64,000 nucleotides of DNA, taken from Scleroderma bovista. Taxonomy: Eukaryota > Basidiomycota > Agaricomycetes > Boletales > Sclerodermataceae. The stretch spans positions 35,530-99,529 of the forward strand of contig JAYMGJ010000156.1 in assembly GCA_037178675.1 (NCBI GenBank), in the 5' to 3' direction. Made by a program: the position numbers and the translations under genes. The stretch's first letter is position 1. Each line of letters opens with the position of its first letter. Positions 55,072 to 63,432 of the stretch are shown here, piece after piece. Under the pieces are notes generated by a model, which searched no databases, was not told where the DNA came from, and saw only the letters and a list, made by a program, of their open reading frames with translations.

Positions 55072-57726
55072 AATTGGGGTGATTTGTCCGAGGTCGATGA
55101 AGACTTCAACCTGGATGGACAAAGAGCCGCCCTAGAATCCTGGAACTTGGCTCGGGAGGTCGCGCGTTCATCAGAAAGCTCTGACGGAGGGTTATCTGAC
55201 GCTCACCTATTAAAGAAGGACGAGCGCAGACGACGCAACAAGGGCAGGGACAGGGTGTCCAAACTCAAAGTGAACTTCATGTCTAAGGACCAAGCGAGAG
55301 CGAAGTCCCGCGAGGCACTTGAACAGCCTGTAAAAGAGAAACGTCAGTCTAAGCACGAAAGACGCAAGGACGCTGCTGAAAAGCGAAACTTGAGCCCTGT
55401 TAAAATAATGGTTAACAAGGCAGTTACCCTGAGCGACAAACAACAGAAGCGCCATCGTACTCCGAGGGCGATGGAGCCAGTTGAACAGATTGACCCGAAT
55501 AGTTATATCGGGTTAGCCTTTAAACGTCTCGATAAGAAAAGGGGCCATACGAGCAAAGGGAAACGAAACTCGCCCGAAGCAATCTCGGACTCATCCGATA
55601 ACTCCCTGAGCGACTCGTCTTCCGATGGGAACGGCTCGAGTGATTCAAGCGACGGCTCATCGGATTCTTCACCGACTTCGTCGGCGTCGAGCAAGACGAG
55701 CTCATCAACTTCTTCTTCCCAATCATCCAGGCACGGAAGGCGGAGACGTGGTCACCGTGACCGCCGGCGCAGTCGCAGTAGGCAACGAAGCGAATCTCGG
55801 CGAGCACGAAAGAAGTCGAGACGTAAGTCTAGAAGGATGACGTTGAAACCGATACCACCGATGAAGTATGACGGATCGGCGGACTTGAAGTCCTTCCATC
55901 GCTTCATGACAGAGAGTACCACCTACGTGAAAGACGGGAACGTACCTGAAAAGAAACAAGTATTTATAGTGGCCCACTACCTAACCGGGAAGGGGCGCAC
56001 ATTTTATACTGAAGAAGTCGCGCCTGATCCATATTCTTGGCGTCTTCGCGAGTTCTTTAAACGATTGTTTAATTTCTGTTTCCCCGTAAATTATCGCAAC
56101 TTGCAGCGCGATAAGATTGCCGTGTTCGTGCAAAACAACTTGACTGTAAGGGAATACTTGCACGAGTTGAATGAAATGTGGAATACCATTGGTGAAAGGA
56201 ATGACCGCTTGAAGGTCGATAAGTTCTGGAAGGGACTTCGGAAGGACTTCCAATGGGACCTATGGAAAGATAAGCTGAACCCGGAAGTGTCAACCTTAAA
56301 AGAGGTGGTCGCAGCGGCTGAGGTCATCGAGATCTCGCGATCTGTCATGCCTGGATTTAAGGATGCCAAGCATGGAAGGCGCCCTGAAAATACGACAATC
56401 AGAAGCACAGCTATGACACCCGATGGAGCAGAGAATTCGCACCATAAGAGATCGCGACGTCGTCAGCAAGGACAGCGAGAAAGGACCCATAATAAATCTG
56501 GGTCTTCCCACAACAAGTCCTCCCAGACCAACGATACTCGCGCAAATTACTCCAAGAATATGCGTACCTCGTGCCCTAAGCTGAGCAAAGGCGAGGAGGA
56601 ACAACGCAAGGCCGAAGGTCTATGCTTTATATGCAGTGGCACAGGCCACTTCTCGAGAAACTGTCCCCAGAGGAACAAGGTGGTGTCTTCCTCAAAAGGA
56701 GATACACCCCCTGGGGTAACGAGCTACGGTGTGGAAGTTGACTTTGGGGACATCAAGAGTCAGCGGGGGCTGTCCAAAGCAACCGCATCTGGGATACATG
56801 CCAACTTGATGGATCCTTTTGATCCTGATGATGAAGGTGGCGACATGATTGGCCTGCCTGAACTAGTAAGTGACGAATACTCGTTAACTGAAACAGATAC
56901 CGTCCCTGCGACGCCCGTAAATGCTAGCGAAGGTGAAGAGTCTTCGGACACCGCTGAAAGTGAAGTGTTGGAATGGTACCCATATAAGTATCCATTTTGT
57001 AAATTACCTGCCGACTTTGGTGAGCCGCTCAGTGAGCGGGCACGAGGACGGTTGGCCGTGACGTGCTACCCTGGCGAGAATCCAGACGACCCGGCGGTAT
57101 ACGCTCGGGATCGATTTTGGGTGTATCGCATCAAGAATGGCTGTCACGTCATAATGGACAACCTATATCCCTTTGAAGACAGACTTTTGGTTGCTACAAG
57201 GTGGCTGCGTAATCCCCAGTTTCATATCGACAAGTGGTATTGGTGCCGCATAGGCCAGATGAAAAACATGTCTGATGAGGAGATTCGTCAGTTGGAACAA
57301 AGGAGAGTCAGTCTCAACTTACCCATGGGTCGCCCAGTTGAAGATCGGATATTGGGAAGGTTGATTAGGTCAATCAACCCACGCGCCTCAATAGACGAGG
57401 ATACTCGATTTACCTGTGTCTGCAAAGAGGAAATAGCAGCATATAAGATAGTGGATGTGGTGTCATGCACCCGCGTTCTTCTCCCGATCTATAAGACCGA
57501 GAATCCACATTTTAATGTCGCCAGGTGGTACTGGCGATGTGTTTGCCGGTTTAGATTGGAGGTCTTCGATGACCCTGAGGAATCCAGCATCAGTGAGGAC
57601 CTGTGCCGACTCTTTGATCCGGAAGGGGAGAGTGACCTGAACGATGTTGGCATTCTAGAACTCTATCACATTCAGGCCGCACAGTCTAAGTTCTCTGCTA
57701 TACAACAGAACACGGCTGTGACGTGA
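55072..57726 (+). CDS. gag: Retrotransposon ORF2: Gag capsid, zinc knuckle and WYW-repeat region
   Basis: In phase with ORF1, this opens at the UGA and closes with a second UGA at 57724-57726. It has a Lys/Arg/Ser-rich stretch, then a retrotransposon Gag domain (PPMKYDGSADLKSFHRFMTE to WDLWKDKLNPEVSTLKEVVA). A CCHC knuckle, CFICSGTGHFSRNC, lies at 56623-56664. Beyond it is about 350 residues not found in simple Gag proteins, including two related units: LRNPQFHIDKWYWCRI and KTENPHFNVARWYWRCV. The first in-frame Met is at 55279, so independent initiation would lose about 70 codons. Confidence 0.87.
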   Translation, partial: NWGDLSEVDEDFNLDGQRAALESWNLAREVARSSESSDGGLSDAHLLKKDERRRRNKGRDRVSKLKVNFMSKDQARAKSREALEQPVKEKRQSKHERRKDAAEKRNLSPVKIMVNKAVTLSDKQQKRHRTPRAMEPVEQIDPNSYIGLAFKRLDKKRGHTSKGKRNSPEAISDSSDNSLSDSSSDGNGSSDSSDGSSDSSPTSSASSKTSSSTSSSQSSRHGRRRRGHRDRRRSRSRQRSESRRARKKSRRKSRRMTLKPIPPMKYDGSADLKSFHRFMTESTTYVKDGNVPEKKQVFIVAHYLTGKGRTFYTEEVAPDPYSWRLREFFKRLFNFCFPVNYRNLQRDKIAVFVQNNLTVREYLHELNEMWNTIGERNDRLKVDKFWKGLRKDFQWDLWKDKLNPEVSTLKEVVAAAEVIEISRSVMPGFKDAKHGRRPENTTIRSTAMTPDGAENSHHKRSRRRQQGQRERTHNKSGSSHNKSSQTNDTRANYSKNMRTSCPKLSKGEEEQRKAEGLCFICSGTGHFSRNCPQRNKVVSSSKGDTPPGVTSYGVEVDFGDIKSQRGLSKATASGIHANLMDPFDPDDEGGDMIGLPELVSDEYSLTETDTVPATPVNASEGEESSDTAESEVLEWYPYKYPFCKLPADFGEPLSERARGRLAVTCYPGENPDDPAVYARDRFWVYRIKNGCHVIMDNLYPFEDRLLVATRWLRNPQFHIDKWYWCRIGQMKNMSDEEIRQLEQRRVSLNLPMGRPVEDRILGRLIRSINPRASIDEDTRFTCVCKEEIAAYKIVDVVSCTRVLLPIYKTENPHFNVARWYWRCVCRFRLEVFDDPEESSISEDLCRLFDPEGESDLNDVGILELYHIQAAQSKFSAIQQNTAVT

Positions 57727-58071
57727 GATTTTAAGTGCACTATACCGAAGCCAATAGTCGTTGTGGCGCACATAAACGGACAGCCTGTGAGGGCTCTGAT
57801 CGACACAGGATCATTGGCCGACTTTGTGTCATTGACCCTGGTGGAACAATTAAAATTGACCCGTGTTACGCTGGAAAAACCACTTACTATTCAGCTGGCG
57901 GTGCAGGGATCGAGATTGAAGGTGAACTTCAGTGTTAGTGTCCACTTTCAATACCAGGGGGCGGATTACAAACAATACTTTGATGTTATTAACCTTCAAA
58001 ACTATGATATGATATTGGGGATGCCGTTCTTGTATCAGCATCGAGTCTTGGTAGGGTTGAACTCACCGTGA
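57727..58071 (+). CDS. PR: Retrotransposon ORF3: aspartic protease
   Basis: This stretch lies between two in-frame UGA codons (57724 and 58069). It carries the retropepsin active site in VRALIDTGSLADFV and the C-terminal YDMILGMPFLYQHR segment. The only in-frame Met codons fall near its end, so the protease cannot start from its own AUG with an intact catalytic site. Translation therefore requires passage through the preceding UGA, or the copy is not functional. Confidence 0.85.
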   Translation, partial: DFKCTIPKPIVVVAHINGQPVRALIDTGSLADFVSLTLVEQLKLTRVTLEKPLTIQLAVQGSRLKVNFSVSVHFQYQGADYKQYFDVINLQNYDMILGMPFLYQHRVLVGLNSP

Positions 58072-61000
58072 GTGGTGCTCGGAAGCAAGGAGCCCCTCGA
58101 AATGAAGGGTACTCAGGTCTCCGTTCTTGAATCACACGCCACGGAGGTGTATGAGGGAAGTCTGGACAAAGTGCATGAACAACTGCGCAAACTTGCCGAA
58201 CCATTGTGCTCCCAGGTGGGCGCTATGGCATTGCCTCCACTGCGGGCCATCAATCATTCTATTCCACTAATAGACGAAGGGAAGATTTACCCTTGGCGTC
58301 CTTCAAAGTGTCCTGAGCCTCTTAGGCCGCTATGGATTGAAAAGAAGAATTCTTATCTGAAGTCAGGGCGGTGGGAGGCCACCACCGCACGCAACACTTG
58401 TCCAATGTTGCTAATACCGAAGCCAGGAACACCGACACATTTACGCGTTGTGGTGGATCTGCGTGAGCGGAACAAAAACACGCGTAAATTGTCGTCTCCA
58501 ATGCCTGACATGGAGGGCATTCTACGACGTGTGGCAAAGAAACCTTACCGTTCTATTATTGACGGGCAAGATGCCTACGAGCAGATCCGAGTGATCCCCA
58601 AGCACGTAGAACGCACAGCGGTTACTACACCTGACGGAAATATGGTCAGTCATGTGGTGCAACAAGGGGACTGTAACGCCCTGGCTACTTACCAAGCGTT
58701 GATGAATCACCTCTTTGGCGAATATATCGGCATCTTCATGGATGTGTACCTTGATGACTCGATTATTTACTCAGATACCTTGGAAGACCATATCAAACAC
58801 GTCACCACTGTGCTTGATATACTGAGGCGGGAGAAGCTTTACCTTAGCAAAGCGAAGCTGCGCTTCCTTTGTAAGGAGGTCAAGATCTTGGGTCGCGTCG
58901 TAACTGACGACGGAATACGAATGGACCCGGAGAAAGTCGACCGTGTCGTTAACTGGAAGGTGCCGACGAATCGTACACTGTGTCGGGGCTTCGTTGGCGC
59001 GGTTGGGTACCTCGCGGACGACATCTATAAAGTTCGCGTCCCTCTGGGAGTGTTAGCTGAAGCCTGCGCGGAGACAAAGCCTTACCAGTGGGGGTATACC
59101 GAACAGCGCACGTTTGAGACCGTGAAACAGTACGTCTCGGCGTGCGCCCCACACTGTCGCGTCCCCCTCGACTACGGCCCGAACCGTGACCTGATCTGGG
59201 TCATGACCGATGCCTGTGGTAATGGGATCGGGGGTGTGGTCGCCCAAGGTCGTGACTGGAAGATCGCTAAAGTGGCGGCGCTGTATTCAGCGAAGATGTC
59301 GTCCGCTCAGCGCAATTACCCTGTACATGAGCAGGAATTGATGGCAGGTGTGGAAACCATGCTCCGCCATTGGGATATCTTACAGGGTGTCAGGTTTACT
59401 TGGGTGACCGATCACAAAGGCCTGACTTACATTCTTGACCAGAGGGATTTATCGGGTCGCCAAGCTCGTTGGATGGAACGTCTTTCTGCATTCGATTTCA
59501 CAGTACTATACGTACCGGGTGAGGAGAATATATTGCCGGACGCTCTGTCCAGGATGTATGAATTTGACGCACCTGGGACGATCCGGTCGCACGAAGAGTA
59601 TCTTCAATGCGACCTGGATATTGACAGCGTGGTCTCGACGACGCCCGCTGGGTTGATCAGTGCACCCTTGCTAGTCGGACCGGAGGCCATAGCACCGAAT
59701 GTACGACGGAGCCACCGACTGGCGGACAGGCGCGCTGGACCGCACGCTGAGAGTTCTGTAACGAGACCGAAGCCCAGGCGAGCTGGGCGGTCGACATTGA
59801 CAGAACCTGGGCCCTCCGCTGGAGGGGGGAATCCCGACCCAGCAGAGCTGGCTGCACCCGTGTCCCATGACATGGTACCAGAGGCCCAAAACCTGGCACC
59901 TGAGCCTAAGGGTCGCCGTTCGCGTCAACCTCCAGCACCAGCTGAGAGTGGTCGACCCAAGATGGGCGCTGAATTCGCTGCGCGCATGAAGGATAAGTTC
60001 GTCCTCCGGGGCCCACGAGGACGAACGGAGGGGGGAATGGGTACTACGACCCAAACAACCCCAACAACCACACCTGCAAACAATGTGATCAGCGACCCTG
60101 AACCGAATGAGCAGGAAGCGAGATGCGTAGCACCAATAATGTACCCGCATGACGAACACCTTCTGCAGGAAGCAAAGGGCCGCTACAAGGAGGACTCGTT
60201 CTTTGAGAAGATATTAGAGACTCCTAGAGCGTTCAAAAACTTTGAACTTACGAATGACGGTTTCATACGCTTGAAGTTACACAATAGGGTGGTGATCTGT
60301 ATCCCGAATATCAAGGTTGGTGAAAGGACACTGCGAGAAATGGTCATCGACCAAGCACACTCATTGTTAGCACATCTGGGCTCAAAGAAAACGGTCTCAT
60401 ACCTACAAGAATATGTGTGGTGGGACTCTATGGTACATGATGTTGCCGCGTTCTGTGCTTCGTGCACGACCTGCCAATGGAGTAAACCGCCCAATCAGAA
60501 ACCATACGGGTTGTTGAACCCGTTATCCGTACCGTCTACACCATGGGACGCAATTGGCGTTGATTTTGTAGGACCGTTGCCTGAATCTAAGGATCGAGAT
60601 GGGTCATACGACTCAATAACAGTAATAATCGACCTACTTACCGCCATGATACATTTGGTTCCGAGTCGAACGACCTACACGGCGAAAGATATCACCGAAC
60701 TGATGTTTGCCGAGGTCTACAAGCTCCATGGCCTACCTAGGACGATAGTCAGTGACCGGGATGTTCTGTTTACGAGCCTGTTTTGGACTCACCTCAACAA
60801 GCTGATGGGGGTAAAACAGCGCATGTCAAGCGCCTACCACCCAGAGACCGACAGCTCCACAGAGCGCGCCAACCGCACGATCAGCCAGATGCTCAGATCG
60901 TGCATCGGACCTATGCAAAAGGACTGGGTTACGAAGTTACCTGCCATCGAATTTGCTATCAATCTTGCGCAATCCGAATCAACTGGTTACTCACCTTTCT

Positions 61001-63087
61001 TCCTGAACACCGGGCGGATGCCAAGAGCGATGATCTGGGACGCTCCAGGGACCGACGAATATCCTAGCGTAAAGGCCTACGCTCGAAGAATGAAGCTGGC
61101 GTTGACGGCGGCGCACAACGCATTGCTGTCGGCGAGAGTGAAGCAGACAGTGCAAGCGAATAAGCGGAGACGTACCTGTCCGTTTGTTGTGGATGATTTG
61201 GTCTACATCTCGACCAAAAATATCAACTTCCCAAAGGGGACATCACGCAAATTGGTCCCCAAGTTCATCGGACCATATAAGATAAGCAAAGACTTTGGTA
61301 ATCACTCTTTTAGGGTCGACCTACCAAACTCTCTCAAACAAAGAGGAATCCACGACGTCTTCCACTCCTCTCTCCTCCGTATCCACGTTCCCAACGACAA
61401 CCGTCTGTTTCCCAGACGGTTGGACAAACAAATTCCAGAGCTCGGTGGGACCGCTCGAGAATGGACCATTGACAAGATATTATCGCATCAAGGCAGTCAC
61501 TCAGACGCCAAATTCGAGGTCCTCTGGACTTCCGGCGATAAAACTTGGTTACCATACGGTGAGATCGCGCATCTCCGCGCTCTTACTGACTACTTCGAGA
61601 TATTAGGTATCGACGATGTAACTCGTCTGACCGATAGTAATATCGGCGATGCGTCGGACGATGACGACGACATGGCAATAGGGTGTGTGTCAATTTGTAT
61701 ATGTCGCCCTAACAGAAATTGCCCCGTCCATCAGGACATCCGGGAGCGTTACAACGCCACGGCCTTCGAGCAATCGAACTGCCGCGCAAGTGGACCAGCT
61801 TCGAAGAGACGACCTCACTGTTGCCCTTTGAAACAGCCACCCATAATCCCACTCAGAGACTCCTACCGACGGACCCAGCAAGAACGCCCGGGTAACAGGC
61901 GCTATTCGACTGCCAGGCGAGACACTACCGGTCCGAAAAACCGGAGCCAACGTCAACGTCGTACCAAGAGGCCGGCGTCTAATTACGATCGCTATGATCG
62001 ATGCTCCCGTGAACGACGACACTCGTCTCATGGCCGAAGTAGGCAATCTCAACGTCCACCACCCGTGCGCCACTGTCAGAAGCCATTTACCTCTGGTTCA
62101 AGGGACCGGTCGCCTAAAGCGACCGGTCGATCTACTGGTATAAAGAGGAACTGTCCATCTTGTAACCGACGCAATCTCCCAGCTCGCGTCCCGTATCGGA
62201 AGTGTGCAACCCCCCTTCATAAAACCGACCGCTGCCCTCCTCCCTTCGACTGCTTCATGATGAGTGTCGGTGGTCTTACTCACAACCCCGAGTTCCTTCG
62301 GACGGAGGCTGACATGTACCTGGTTCGGGGGATCGCTGACGACGGAAATACCTATTATGAAAGTTATCACTTCGAACAAATCAAGGAGTACTTTGCGGTA
62401 GAACATGTGCTACGCAGGGGTGAGTTCCCTGAGAGGATCCCGGGAGGGTACGATGCTTTCCGCCGTGCGTTCGAGAGGGACATCGTTCGAAAGGGTCGCC
62501 ATGACCTGTCCTTCGCTACCATCTGTTATGATGGGGCAAAGCCCGTGGACGTCGCTATTCCCCCCAATACCAGGTCGCCTACCGTAAAAGAGGTCTTAGG
62601 ACCAGATGCCGATCTCAGGAACCATTGGGAGAGGTCCGAGACCCGTAAGATGACGAAGGAAGAAGATAATGCCTTGCGTCAAATGGCCATACGGATCATG
62701 AATAGGGACGAGAGGGCGGAGGCGAAAAGAAAGGAGGCTCATAGGGCACAGGAAAAGAAGCGGCAGCGGAAGGGGTTTGCAGTCCCCGAGGGCAACGAAC
62801 GTCGCATCGCCGGCACGGGCAAGAAATTCCCCAGTCAATACCACCGTCGATCGGCCTCCCCAGAATCACGCAACCAGTCCGGACATAACAGCCGTCGCTC
62901 TCCGTCGCCATGCTCTTACAGAGACTCTGACTATGGGGAACCAGGCCCCAGCACGCTACCTTCTACCACCAATAATGGAGACGTCCGCATGGGGGACGAA
63001 GAAAGTTCCCCTAGTGGGATTTCTATTAGAGGGCAGGCTGCTAAAGCTGCGAAGGGTAATAAGAAGGGAAAGGGGCGAAGCGACTAA
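58072..63087 (+). CDS. pol: Retrotransposon ORF4: RT, RNase H, integrase and C-terminal extension
   Basis: 1,671 codons, same register, ending TAA at 63085-63087. RT contains LRVVVDLRERNK, the QQGDC block and active site YLDD (residues 226-229). RNase H has WVMTDACGNGIGG and VTDHKGLTYIL. Integrase has an HHCC zinc module (QAHSLLAHLG ... CASCTTCQWSK), catalytic residues in GVDFVGPLP, VSDRDVLFTS and ETDSSTERANR, a GPY/F module (FIGPYKISKDFGNHSFRVDL) and a chromodomain-like segment (AKFEVLWTSGDKTWLPY). Residues from about 1,190 onward are a basic, Cys- and Arg-rich region (CVSICICRPNRNCPVH, NCPSCNRRN) and then a Lys/Glu-rich tail. Catalytic motifs look intact. The first in-frame AUG is at about 58102. 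Confidence 0.93.
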   Translation: MVLGSKEPLEMKGTQVSVLESHATEVYEGSLDKVHEQLRKLAEPLCSQVGAMALPPLRAINHSIPLIDEGKIYPWRPSKCPEPLRPLWIEKKNSYLKSGRWEATTARNTCPMLLIPKPGTPTHLRVVVDLRERNKNTRKLSSPMPDMEGILRRVAKKPYRSIIDGQDAYEQIRVIPKHVERTAVTTPDGNMVSHVVQQGDCNALATYQALMNHLFGEYIGIFMDVYLDDSIIYSDTLEDHIKHVTTVLDILRREKLYLSKAKLRFLCKEVKILGRVVTDDGIRMDPEKVDRVVNWKVPTNRTLCRGFVGAVGYLADDIYKVRVPLGVLAEACAETKPYQWGYTEQRTFETVKQYVSACAPHCRVPLDYGPNRDLIWVMTDACGNGIGGVVAQGRDWKIAKVAALYSAKMSSAQRNYPVHEQELMAGVETMLRHWDILQGVRFTWVTDHKGLTYILDQRDLSGRQARWMERLSAFDFTVLYVPGEENILPDALSRMYEFDAPGTIRSHEEYLQCDLDIDSVVSTTPAGLISAPLLVGPEAIAPNVRRSHRLADRRAGPHAESSVTRPKPRRAGRSTLTEPGPSAGGGNPDPAELAAPVSHDMVPEAQNLAPEPKGRRSRQPPAPAESGRPKMGAEFAARMKDKFVLRGPRGRTEGGMGTTTQTTPTTTPANNVISDPEPNEQEARCVAPIMYPHDEHLLQEAKGRYKEDSFFEKILETPRAFKNFELTNDGFIRLKLHNRVVICIPNIKVGERTLREMVIDQAHSLLAHLGSKKTVSYLQEYVWWDSMVHDVAAFCASCTTCQWSKPPNQKPYGLLNPLSVPSTPWDAIGVDFVGPLPESKDRDGSYDSITVIIDLLTAMIHLVPSRTTYTAKDITELMFAEVYKLHGLPRTIVSDRDVLFTSLFWTHLNKLMGVKQRMSSAYHPETDSSTERANRTISQMLRSCIGPMQKDWVTKLPAIEFAINLAQSESTGYSPFFLNTGRMPRAMIWDAPGTDEYPSVKAYARRMKLALTAAHNALLSARVKQTVQANKRRRTCPFVVDDLVYISTKNINFPKGTSRKLVPKFIGPYKISKDFGNHSFRVDLPNSLKQRGIHDVFHSSLLRIHVPNDNRLFPRRLDKQIPELGGTAREWTIDKILSHQGSHSDAKFEVLWTSGDKTWLPYGEIAHLRALTDYFEILGIDDVTRLTDSNIGDASDDDDDMAIGCVSICICRPNRNCPVHQDIRERYNATAFEQSNCRASGPASKRRPHCCPLKQPPIIPLRDSYRRTQQERPGNRRYSTARRDTTGPKNRSQRQRRTKRPASNYDRYDRCSRERRHSSHGRSRQSQRPPPVRHCQKPFTSGSRDRSPKATGRSTGIKRNCPSCNRRNLPARVPYRKCATPLHKTDRCPPPFDCFMMSVGGLTHNPEFLRTEADMYLVRGIADDGNTYYESYHFEQIKEYFAVEHVLRRGEFPERIPGGYDAFRRAFERDIVRKGRHDLSFATICYDGAKPVDVAIPPNTRSPTVKEVLGPDADLRNHWERSETRKMTKEEDNALRQMAIRIMNRDERAEAKRKEAHRAQEKKRQRKGFAVPEGNERRIAGTGKKFPSQYHRRSASPESRNQSGHNSRRSPSPCSYRDSDYGEPGPSTLPSTTNNGDVRMGDEESSPSGISIRGQAAKAAKGNKKGKGRSD

Positions 63088-63113
63088 GGTAATAAAGGGT
63101 ACTGCGTGCCCTT

Positions 63114-63122
63114 GAAGGGGGG
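63114..63122 (+). other. Polypurine tract
   Basis: GAAGGGGGG lies two bases upstream of the 3' LTR, the expected position of the plus-strand primer for reverse transcription. Confidence 0.8.
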
Positions 63123-63124
63123 TA

Positions 63125-63360
63125 TGTGACGGTTCAACCATTCAGGCGTTCACACTCGGCCGAATGTCAAAGGTGTCATCTATATATCATATCTCATATA
63201 CCTGTTCCGTATCCTCCCGCACCTTAGTATAAGTAGCTACTCGCGCTCCCTGTAATCCCCCCGGTCTTTCTCATCCGAATAAGAGACATCTGTCTGGAAT
63301 TCCTGAGTGAAGATCTTAGTGTGCCGGTATCCATAGTATCCACTACTGGAGAACGTCACA
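63125..63360 (+). repeat. 3' LTR
   Basis: 236 bp, same ends and length as the 5' LTR, two transition differences. It ends 72 bases before the ALG9 start codon and could supply promoter or terminator signals to that gene. Confidence 0.95.
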
Positions 63361-63365
63361 GCATC
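63361..63365. repeat. Right target-site duplication GCATC
   Basis: Identical to the five bases before the 5' LTR; see the left copy. Confidence 0.93.
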
Positions 63366-63432
63366 GCATTTCCTTTTCTGTCCAAAAATAATCTGTCACG
63401 TGAATTGGGACACCGTTGCCTTTCAGAACACC

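Larger units (their letters stand above)
53908..63360 (+). mobile_element. Complete Ty3/Gypsy LTR retrotransposon (9,453 bp)
   Basis: The element has 236-bp LTRs starting TGTGAC and ending GTCACA, a 5-bp target duplication, a purine-rich tract before the 3' LTR, and one long reading frame. Order of domains is N-terminal Gag, Gag/capsid with CCHC zinc knuckle, an extra WYW-repeat region, aspartic protease, reverse transcriptase, RNase H, integrase with a chromodomain-like end, and a long C-terminal extension. Reverse transcriptase before integrase marks it as Gypsy type. Two mismatches between the LTRs point to recent insertion. The frame contains three in-frame UGA codons. Orientation is plus, toward ALG9. 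Confidence 0.95.

Noticed and set aside
55069..58071. Selenocysteine recoding as the explanation for the in-frame UGA codons
   Set aside because: Nearly all fungi lack the selenocysteine machinery, and no SECIS-like structure was recognised; readthrough or CpG mutation is more plausible.
55069..58075. Introns removing each UGA, because each lies in a GTGA context resembling a donor
   Set aside because: No acceptor at a normal distance keeps the frame without deleting conserved domain sequence, and a retrotransposon would lose an intron on each cycle.
61690..63087. Envelope protein in the 3' part of the retrotransposon
   Set aside because: The region is basic and Cys/Arg-rich without signal peptide or membrane helix and is in frame with the integrase.
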